A DNA stretch of 33,976 bases from Rickettsia typhi (GTDB lineage Bacteria > Pseudomonadota > Alphaproteobacteria > Rickettsiales > Deianiraeaceae): the NCBI GenBank assembly GCA_945889175.1, contig CAMDBF010000009.1:1-33976 (forward strand), given 5' to 3'. The notes beneath the pieces were generated by a model. It had not been told where the DNA came from and ran no database searches. It worked only from the letters and a program-made list of their open reading frames with translations. Both the position numbers and the translations under genes were made by a program. This document shows positions 9,141-15,360 of the stretch, piece by piece (position 1 is the stretch's first letter; the number at the start of each line of letters is the position of its first letter).

Positions 9141-9917
9141 CTATCTAAACAATTCAATAAACTGCCATAGCTTGTAGCTTCTGTTTCTTTTGTATCCAGT
9201 AACCTCTTTTAAAATACCTAGTTCAACAAACTTTTTTAAAGTGTTGTTAATTGCAGGGGATGAAATTTTAGACATTTCACCAAGTTCTTTTGCTGTAAAA
9301 GATGGTTTTTTAAAAATTATATCAAGACAAAGCAACATTGTTTTATATTCTCTTTTATCTTTTGATTTTTCTTCTATAGTCTTGATGTACTCTCGTTTTA
9401 ATGCTATACTTAAGGCTATCACCTTTAAGCCGTCATTTGCGGTTTCTTTCAATCCATTCAAAAAAAAATCTATCCACTTTATAATTGCGGCATAGTGTTT
9501 TTCAGGCTGTTCTGTAAAATGTGCCGTCTCTCTTATTTCGGTTAAGTAGGTATAGTATCTATCTCTATTTTTTTGAAAATAAGCCGATAAATATATCCCA
9601 TTGCAGTTAATAATTTTGTGCTGCACTAGATATAAAATTATTATCATTCTGCCAATTCTACCGTTTCCATCGTTAAATGGATGGATAGTTTCAAATTGAT
9701 AGTGCAGTAATGCAACAATAATAAGCTTATGCGACGGTCTGTAAAGCTCCTGATTTGCAAGTTCAAATAGATCCTTGATTAGCTCATCAGTATGCTTTGG
9801 ATGCGGCGGAATAAAAATTGCTCTTGAAATATCATCTATTGTGTTTTGAGCAATAAAGTTTTGTTTATTTTTAAAATCACCGGGCCTTTTTATGGTAACT
9901 ATATACTTACTTCCCAT
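9141..9917 (-). CDS. Fic protein, C-terminal fragment (catalytic Fic core plus winged helix)
   Basis: 258 residues starting directly before the RPGDFKNKQNFI stretch that in whole Fic proteins lies mid-chain. The catalytic motif IHPFNDGNGRIGR is intact. Fic enzymes transfer AMP or related groups to Ser/Thr/Tyr of target proteins, with the His of this motif as base. The last 70 residues form a winged-helix-like domain (FTAKELGEMSKISSPAINNTLKKF). The N-terminal Fic_N domain and the inhibitory helix are missing here but are found on the same strand at 12536-13009, beyond an inserted R-M gene. The frame is open back to a TAA at 9930-9932, which ends the 48-codon ORF in the same frame. The fragment may be inactive, or may be a deregulated Fic enzyme if translated. 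Confidence 0.85.
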   Translation of the reverse strand: MGSKYIVTIKRPGDFKNKQNFIAQNTIDDISRAIFIPPHPKHTDELIKDLFELANQELYRPSHKLIIVALLHYQFETIHPFNDGNGRIGRMIIILYLVQHKIINCNGIYLSAYFQKNRDRYYTYLTEIRETAHFTEQPEKHYAAIIKWIDFFLNGLKETANDGLKVIALSIALKREYIKTIEEKSKDKREYKTMLLCLDIIFKKPSFTAKELGEMSKISSPAINNTLKKFVELGILKEVTGYKRNRSYKLWQFIELFR

Positions 9918-9929
9918 AAATCTTAAAGA

Positions 9930-10076
9930 TTAGTCTTTTTTAACTAAACATTTTTCAAATAGATTTTGAAACGCATTTGGTTCTGCTATGATTTTTTGCA
10001 AAGCATCTTTGTCTTTTACAATAGGCATTCTTTTTTGTTTTGCACTTAGTTTTTTATGTTTAGTTGGAGTTTTCAT
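9930..10076 (-). CDS. 48-residue ORF overlapping the type IIG R-M stop
   Basis: The ATG overlaps the TGA of the R-M gene (ATGA at 10076-10073), so translational coupling is likely. The protein is very basic at its N-terminus (MKTPTKHKKLSAKQKR), then mixed helical (ALQKIIAEPNAFQNLFEK). It ends with TAA in the same frame as the downstream Fic fragment, with only four sense codons between that TAA and the Fic ATG. No known domain is recognised. It lacks the S/T-x3-E-G/N motif of Fic antitoxins, so it is not an obvious FicA. It could be an R-M accessory or control peptide. Confidence 0.6.
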   Translation of the reverse strand: MKTPTKHKKLSAKQKRMPIVKDKDALQKIIAEPNAFQNLFEKCLVKKD

Positions 10077-12532
10077 AATGAACTACTATAAGGAAGTGAC
10101 TTGATATAATTTTCCATAAACTCAAAGTCTGGCTTTCCTTGTCTAGTGGCTGGTAAAAATATTTTTTCCTCTCTAATTCTTGTTTGAGATCTTTTTCTAC
10201 CAAAGCCATATCTATATAACTGTAAGTTTAACACCGAGATAATAAATAAGGCTATTTCTTTATTTAAGAGAAAATTTAATGGTTCTAAAACCTCAACATG
10301 ATCTGAACCAACAAATTTACTTTCTTGATAGAATGCTTTGCCATCGGTCGCACTATCAATTGTAATAACATTTTCATTTTCTGTGTATATACTAGATGTA
10401 GATGTGACACCATTATTTTTATTACTCGTTGTGATATATAAATACTCTCCAAAAGAAATTTCATTTTTAGTAAAACTTTTTTTTGAACCCCTAACTGTAA
10501 AAAGTTTTGACAAATCAAACTCTACAAAAGTTACTTTGTTTAATAAAAGGTTCTCACTAATTTGAGATTGATCATTTAGATATGCTCCAGTAAATATTTC
10601 CAGTAATGCTACCTCGTCAAGATTTTTTTCTATTAAATTTAACTTTAATTTGGCATTAAAAATTGCATATTCTTTGATTGATTTTTCAAACGATTTTTCT
10701 GTAAGGTTATTATAATCCGTTTTGGCATGTGCTTGAATAATCCATTCATCTGTCGCAGTTATTTCTTTGTAAACAAGGTTAATGGAATCCTCATATTGAG
10801 TTGGATTTTTAAGTTTTTTTAGAGTATCTTTTTTGATTGTATTCCATTTATTCAAGACATCCGTCCTTCCTTTGTTTTTTGCAAGAACAAATCCATCATC
10901 TTTTAAATCATAAAATACAACCTTATCATCTTTGATGCTATGAGGTCTGTTTGTTTCAAATACTGCTATTGCTGTATGAGTTGAAGCATTTGGTTGAAAT
11001 AGCTCGCTTGGTGTGTTAATTACATATTTTAAAGTATGTTTTGAAAGTATTCTCTTTCTGTCTGTGTCATCTTTAAAATAAGTAGAAAGTGGAGCAATAA
11101 TAATTCCATATCTTGAACATTTATCAAGCATTCTTTCCAAAAACTGTATCTCTTTCTTGGTTGGATTTGTATCGTTGTCCTTTCCACCATATGGAGGATT
11201 GATAAAGCCTATTGTTGGAACGATGGGCTTTTCTTGTTTTGCCAGCTTTAATAAAATATCATCGGTTGTTTTTGAGAAAAAATCCTCATTAAATATTTGA
11301 GACTTCCCATCACCTCTAAAAAGCATATTTGATATTGCCAGTGAATACATCGTGCTTGATTTCTCAAACCCTATTAATTGCCTTGCTTTGATATTATCAA
11401 TCCTCGCTTTTCTATCTGATAATTCAGATTTTTCTATTGTTTCAACAAGCTTATTCATTCCAGCAATAAGAAAGGCACCAGTTCCGCAAGCAGGGTCAAA
11501 AATGACATCATTGATTTTGATTTCAATTAAGTCCGTAAAAAGCGTTGTTATATGGTTTGGAGTGAGTACAATTCCTTTTTTTACATTTGCAATTCCAGCA
11601 TATCTTAAAAATTCTTCGTAGAATTTTCCGATAATATCGTATGAAGTTTTTTTATTGAATAGTGGTATTACTTGATTTTGAAGTTCTGTTAGAATATCTT
11701 TGAGGATGTCAGTCGATATTAAATCATTGTCCGTTTTAATAAAAGTAAGTTCGTTCGTTAAAACATCTATTTTATTTTTATCAATTTCTTGTGATACAAG
11801 AATATCTTCCACCGTTGTTGGTATATTTCTAATAATTGTTTGTGTATTCCACGAAATATAGCTATTTTTAAAATCCGTTATATCATCATTCGGATAAAGA
11901 CAAATCATTAATGCACTCAAAAGAACTGGTCTTTTTTGTGAGTCTAAGTTTCTTAGTATTCTGTTTATTTCACTTGATGATTTTGAAATATTGCTAGAGA
12001 TTTTTTCTAAATCAATATTTTCAAAAAATGCCAAATAATCCTCTTCATCCAATATTCCCTTTTCATTTATGTTGATGATTGTATTTGCTTCAACTATAAA
12101 AGTATCCAATCTGTGGTTGTATTCTGCGTTGATGTCTCCTGAAAATGCAATACCGACAATTTTCCAATCCTTTAAAAAATTTTGTATCGTCTCCTTTTCT
12201 TGTGAAAGTTTATCTTTTGTAAAAAACGAAAGATAATGCTTGATTCCATCAACGGCAAAATCCATCGGTCTATCTTCATTTTTTGAAATATGATCTTTTG
12301 TTTGGTTTTTGTTCTCTATTAAAATAAGAAGTTTTTTATTTTCATTAACATAAATAAGGTCTGGGTAACCATAACCACCAGTTCCTTTTTTACTTGTTTT
12401 GTCTAGTATTTCTTGAATATATGGGGAATTTTCCAATTTTCGCACAGCCCACTCCTTACTATATACCCTATTTTCCTTGATATAATTAAAGAGAGTGATG
12501 TCCGTTTTAGCTTCGTTTTTTCTCGTTGCCAT
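10073..12532 (-). CDS. Single-chain type IIG-like restriction-modification enzyme (nuclease, N6-adenine methylase, specificity domain)
   Basis: 819 residues in three parts. The N-terminus is a PD-(D/E)XK nuclease: P57-D58 (GYPDLIYV), then E73-N74-K75 (LILIENK). The middle is an N6-adenine methylase of the gamma class: the LTPNHITTLF segment (323-332), AdoMet motif DPACGTGAF (346-354) and catalytic NPPYGG (445-450). The last 200 residues resemble an HsdS-type target-recognition domain (FTVRGSKKSFTKNEISFGEYLYI onwards, with a GFGRKRSQTRIREEKI end). This is the plan of type IIG enzymes such as the BcgI-like group, which cut and methylate with one polypeptide. All motifs are intact. It begins 3 nt after the stop of the N-terminal Fic fragment and lies between the two Fic halves, so it appears inserted into a fic gene. 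The recognition site is unknown. Confidence 0.87.
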   Translation of the reverse strand: MATRKNEAKTDITLFNYIKENRVYSKEWAVRKLENSPYIQEILDKTSKKGTGGYGYPDLIYVNENKKLLILIENKNQTKDHISKNEDRPMDFAVDGIKHYLSFFTKDKLSQEKETIQNFLKDWKIVGIAFSGDINAEYNHRLDTFIVEANTIININEKGILDEEDYLAFFENIDLEKISSNISKSSSEINRILRNLDSQKRPVLLSALMICLYPNDDITDFKNSYISWNTQTIIRNIPTTVEDILVSQEIDKNKIDVLTNELTFIKTDNDLISTDILKDILTELQNQVIPLFNKKTSYDIIGKFYEEFLRYAGIANVKKGIVLTPNHITTLFTDLIEIKINDVIFDPACGTGAFLIAGMNKLVETIEKSELSDRKARIDNIKARQLIGFEKSSTMYSLAISNMLFRGDGKSQIFNEDFFSKTTDDILLKLAKQEKPIVPTIGFINPPYGGKDNDTNPTKKEIQFLERMLDKCSRYGIIIAPLSTYFKDDTDRKRILSKHTLKYVINTPSELFQPNASTHTAIAVFETNRPHSIKDDKVVFYDLKDDGFVLAKNKGRTDVLNKWNTIKKDTLKKLKNPTQYEDSINLVYKEITATDEWIIQAHAKTDYNNLTEKSFEKSIKEYAIFNAKLKLNLIEKNLDEVALLEIFTGAYLNDQSQISENLLLNKVTFVEFDLSKLFTVRGSKKSFTKNEISFGEYLYITTSNKNNGVTSTSSIYTENENVITIDSATDGKAFYQESKFVGSDHVEVLEPLNFLLNKEIALFIISVLNLQLYRYGFGRKRSQTRIREEKIFLPATRQGKPDFEFMENYIKSLPYSSSL

Positions 12533-12535
12533 ACC

Positions 12536-13009
12536 TTATGATGCAATTAATTGTTTATGAATATTCTTCATTAGTCTGTCGCATAATGGCAGGTTACTAA
12601 GGTTATCTACCCCATGATCCAGTGCCTTAATATAATTTTGTAGCTCTTGTGCATTTTCTCGTTTTTCTGGTGCCAGTAGCTTAATATCACAAAAAGCATC
12701 TTCTATCATTGTTTGGGTTCCTTCTATAATACTTGATTCGTTAGACTCTTTGTTTGCAATCATTCTAATAATAGCCTCTTGATCTATAATTCCAGCATCT
12801 GCAATGCTATTAATTCTTTCGTCAAGCCTTGTAATAACTTGCATAACTTCTTCGGCTAAGTCTAGGGTATTCTGTATCTCGTTAAAATCCCATTTGTGAT
12901 TAACTTTTGTTGGCAAAAAAGCCTTATAGGGAATGTTTTGTTGCTTTTTGCTATCTAAAAATATTTCTTCCTCTAGTTTGTTAAGTGCGTTAAATTGCGA
13001 AAGTTTCAT
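12536..13009 (-). CDS. Fic protein, N-terminal fragment (Fic_N domain with inhibitory helix)
   Basis: 157 residues from ATG 13009; an in-frame TTG at 13024 would add 5. It has the usual Fic_N features: YKAFLPTKV near 28, the inhibitory-helix motif (S/T)-x3-E-G in ESSIIEGT (near 95), then a helix to NYIKALDHG and LMKNIHKQLIAS, where whole Fic proteins run on into their catalytic core. Here a TAA follows, then GGT and the ATG of the type IIG gene in the same frame. The missing remainder is at 9141-9917 on the same strand. In class II Fic proteins this helix blocks ATP binding within one chain. On a separate chain it could still act in trans, like the antitoxin VbhA, if both pieces fold together. 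Confidence 0.82.
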   Translation of the reverse strand: MKLSQFNALNKLEEEIFLDSKKQQNIPYKAFLPTKVNHKWDFNEIQNTLDLAEEVMQVITRLDERINSIADAGIIDQEAIIRMIANKESNESSIIEGTQTMIEDAFCDIKLLAPEKRENAQELQNYIKALDHGVDNLSNLPLCDRLMKNIHKQLIAS

Positions 13010-13057
13010 AGATATATTTACCAATTGGCATTTTATTTAAATAAGACTAAATCTTAC

Positions 13058-13163
13058 TAAAATAAAATCAAGATAATTTATTAAGAGAAAGTTTTAATAA
13101 AATAAAAGCGAGATAATTTATTAAGAATATTTATAATTAAATAAAATCAGATTTTGTTAAGAA
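13058..13163. repeat. Imperfect 40-bp tandem repeat between fic and rpsE
   Basis: Three copies in exact 40-bp register begin at 13058, 13098 and 13138. The first two share TAAAATAAAA followed by AGATAATTTATTAAGA. The third is more diverged and incomplete (TAAATAAAATCAG, then TTGTTAAGAA). The array lies between the divergent fic and rpsE genes. It may be an operator array or a slippage product. Confidence 0.65.
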
Positions 13164-13197
13164 CATAACCCAATACTGTAATTTTAGCAATTATTAG

Positions 13198-13225
13198 TTG
13201 ACTAAAAAAAAAAGTAGATTAGAAT
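13198..13225 (+). promoter_or_regulatory. Sigma70-type promoter of rpsE
   Basis: TTGACT (13198-13203), 16-nt spacer, TAGAAT (13220-13225). It lies about 40 nt upstream of the rpsE ATG. This gives rpsE its own promoter, as expected for a gene separated from the spc operon. Confidence 0.6.
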
Positions 13226-13266
13226 CTTAGAATATATTTTTTAGTATTGTATATTTTAAGTTCATT

Positions 13267-13851
13267 ATGACTTTTCTTAGAAGGATCATTCCCGGTAGCA
13301 AACTTGCTCAATCACTCGCATTGACTGAAAAACTAGTTTCAAGTCAAAAAACTACTAAAGTTGTTAAAGGTGGTAGAAACTTCACATACTCTGTTACTGT
13401 AATCGTTGGCGATGGTAACGGCAGATTTGGATTTGGCAGAGGTAAAGCTAAAGAGGCTGTTACAGCTCGTAAAAAAGCTTTCAACTCAGCTAAAAAAAGA
13501 CTACAATCAGTTTCAATTAGAGATAAAAGAACCGTTTCTCATACAGTGTTTGGCTCTTGCGGTGCAAGTAGAGTTTTAATTAGACCGGCTAGACCTGGTA
13601 CAGGTGTTATTGCTGGTGGTGCTGTAAAACAATTGCTTGAAATTATTGGTTTTAAAGATGTTGTTTGCAAATCTTTTGGCTCATCTTCAAACAAAAATGC
13701 AACAGTTATTGCAACTATAGATGCTCTTTCTCAATTATGCTCTCTTAGTACTCTTTCTAGCTTAAGAGGAAAAACTCCTGCTCAGCTTTTAAAAAAGCCT
13801 GAAAAAGCAGAGGCTACCGAACAACAAACAAATGAAGCCTTAGCTCAATAA
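13267..13851 (+). CDS. rpsE: 30S ribosomal protein S5
   Basis: 194 residues with the S5 RNA-binding domain (VTVIVGDGNGRFGFGRGKAKE near 45-65) and the C-terminal S5 fold (RPARPGTGVIAGGAVKQLLEIIGFKDV near 115-140). S5 sits in the 30S decoding and mRNA-entry region. The tail after about 172 is a short Glu/Gln/Ala-rich extension. In most bacteria rpsE lies in the spc operon between rplR and rpmD. Here no ribosomal protein gene is adjacent; the next feature is tRNA-Val, 14 nt downstream, so rpsE and the tRNA are probably one transcript. Confidence 0.96.
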   Translation: MTFLRRIIPGSKLAQSLALTEKLVSSQKTTKVVKGGRNFTYSVTVIVGDGNGRFGFGRGKAKEAVTARKKAFNSAKKRLQSVSIRDKRTVSHTVFGSCGASRVLIRPARPGTGVIAGGAVKQLLEIIGFKDVVCKSFGSSSNKNATVIATIDALSQLCSLSTLSSLRGKTPAQLLKKPEKAEATEQQTNEALAQ

Positions 13852-13865
13852 TCAACATTTCCACT

Positions 13866-13942
13866 GGGCGATTAGTTCAGCTGATTAGAACGCAGCTTTG
13901 ACGTAGCTGAGGTCGGGGGTTTGAGTCCCTCATCGCCCACCA
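13866..13942 (+). tRNA. tRNA-Val (anticodon GAC)
   Basis: 77-nt cloverleaf. The acceptor arm GGGCGAT pairs with ATCGCCC (13932-13938), followed by discriminator A and an encoded CCA. The D arm is GTTC/GAAC. The anticodon stem CAGCT/AGCTG encloses the loop TTGACGT, giving anticodon GAC, which reads GUC/GUU. The T arm GGGGG/CCCTC encloses TTTGAGT. Confidence 0.95.
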
Positions 13943-14111
13943 ATCTTAAATAGCTGTCATTATTTACTTATATCTGTCAAGCTTAGTTTCACTTAGCGAA
14001 TCTCAAAATGAAGTTTTACGCATTGCAAACAAATCCTATAATGACTTTTTATTACAAAATAAAAATAAATTTATAAGATTAATTAGTCTGTCAAAACCTT
14101 TAGCAAAAGGC

Positions 14112-15050
14112 ATGTATATACATGGTATAAGCGGTAGCGGCAAAACAACAATAACATCTCGTTTTTTTAAAGATAAAAAAGATGGGATTTACATGCATTT
14201 TAACGATTATTTTGCTGATATTACAAGGCTTTTGCAAAAGTATAACTACAAGCAAATTGCGGAACTTTTAGCTAGCAAAACTAATTTAATTTGCTTTGAT
14301 GAATTGTTTATAGAGTCTATAGCAGACGCTAAAATTTTATTACACTTATTTAAAGAGCTTTTTAAAACAAATATTTTCTTTGTAATCACATCAAACTTTG
14401 CTCCTTGCGACTTATTTTTGGGTGGCTTTAACAGAGGAGTTGTGTTTCCTGAATTTTCGGATCTATTAAAAAAACATCTTAGCATCCGAGAGGTAAATAA
14501 TCACTTTACCGACCACAGAGAAGCTACCAGCAAAGCTATAGAGACAATATTATTTGATAAAGAGCAAGATTTTTACGAGAGACTAGACTGGTTTAAACTG
14601 TTTGAAGGTTTAAGCCCAGAGTCCTTGGTGGATAGCAATATAAACTCAGTTTTTAGTAAAGAGTTTAAGCCATTGTCCAAAATTATGCTCATTGATTATC
14701 AAGATTTATTTAAAAAACCAATATCAATAAAAAGCATGATGCGTCTTGCAAGATGCTATCATTTAATTGCAATAAAAAACATGGAGCATTTTAACTCTGG
14801 CAACGAGGATGAAGCAATGCGTTTTAGAGACTTCATTGATACACTTTATCTTAGGGGTGTTAATGTAATAATGCTTTTAAAAAAACCCTGCGAAAGACTC
14901 ATTTGCAAAAGCCTATTACACAAAAAAGAATTTGCAAGAACTCAAAGCCGCCTAAAAGAAATGCAGTGGAAAGATTATATTGAAAACCAAGACAATTTTG
15001 ACAAACGCAACTGGAGCGACAAGGCAAGAACAACCTTTGAAGAATTATAG
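14112..15050 (+). CDS. zapE: ZapE/AFG1-family ATPase, 5' end uncertain
   Basis: AFG1/ZapE ATPase, a family linked to cell division in bacteria and to mitochondrial protein quality control. It shows Walker A GISGSGKTT (from ATG 14112, residues 5-13), an HFNDYF-type motif, Walker B LICFDELFI with ADAKILLHLF after it, and sensor 1 FFVITSNFAP. From ATG 14112 the P-loop starts at residue 5, so the usual N-terminal region is missing. The frame is open upstream to the TAA at 13947, 5 nt after the tRNA, and encodes plausible protein (NEVLRIANKSYNDFLLQNK), but contains no ATG, GTG or TTG. Translation may start at an ATT (13959, 13962) or CTG (13974), or the gene may have lost its start. It is followed by a decayed stretch. 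Confidence 0.85.
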   Translation: MYIHGISGSGKTTITSRFFKDKKDGIYMHFNDYFADITRLLQKYNYKQIAELLASKTNLICFDELFIESIADAKILLHLFKELFKTNIFFVITSNFAPCDLFLGGFNRGVVFPEFSDLLKKHLSIREVNNHFTDHREATSKAIETILFDKEQDFYERLDWFKLFEGLSPESLVDSNINSVFSKEFKPLSKIMLIDYQDLFKKPISIKSMMRLARCYHLIAIKNMEHFNSGNEDEAMRFRDFIDTLYLRGVNVIMLLKKPCERLICKSLLHKKEFARTQSRLKEMQWKDYIENQDNFDKRNWSDKARTTFEEL

Positions 15051-15075
15051 TTGTACAACTTTGCCAATATTAAGC

Positions 15076-15360
15076 CTTGTTTTACAGAGCCCAAAATTTG
15101 ACAATTACACAAATCAAATGAAGGACGGGAATCATTCAATCAAAGAGGCTTGTCTTGAGAGATATTTAATCTAGGGCAATCCCGTGATTTATAATTTTTA
15201 CATTCATGACCATATAAACAAATCTTTCTTTAAAGCCATTGACTCACACGCCAACAAGCCCTTCGATAGGAAGCTGCGTGAATTTAATTTTATAACAGAA
15301 AAGGTATTGTTAAAATCGCAAACCATCATAAATGTACCTTGCTGTTTAAAAAAACAGTGA
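15076..15360 (+). pseudogene. Decayed coding remnant with an in-frame TAG
   Basis: One frame reads as protein-like sequence across most of the zapE-mnmG gap: SPKFDNYTNQMKDGNHSIKEA, then a TAG at 15172, then GNPVIYNFYIHDHINKSFF and KPFDRKLREFNFITEK up to a TGA at 15358-15360. The tail overlaps the convergent mnmG stop by about 35 nt. An intact 58-codon GTG ORF (15184-15360) remains after the TAG. I do not recognise the family. It looks like the 3' part of a gene broken by a stop and by loss of its front, so it is probably non-functional. Confidence 0.4.

Noticed and set aside
9122-9154. 10-bp inverted repeat (AATTGTTTAG / CTAAACAATT) between clpX and fic as a bidirectional terminator
   Set aside because: The stem is AT-rich with a 13-nt loop, part of it lies in the fic coding end, and no T-run follows on either strand.
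9930-10076. The 48-residue ORF as a Fic antitoxin
   Set aside because: It lacks the (S/T)-x3-E-(G/N) inhibitory motif, which is instead on the N-terminal Fic fragment.
9918-12535. Transposon or IS insertion as the agent splitting fic
   Set aside because: No transposase, terminal inverted repeats or clear target duplication could be seen at the two junctions.
13058-13163. Possible CRISPR array from the 40-bp repeat
   Set aside because: The copies are contiguous with no unique spacers, degrade by the third unit, and no cas gene is near.
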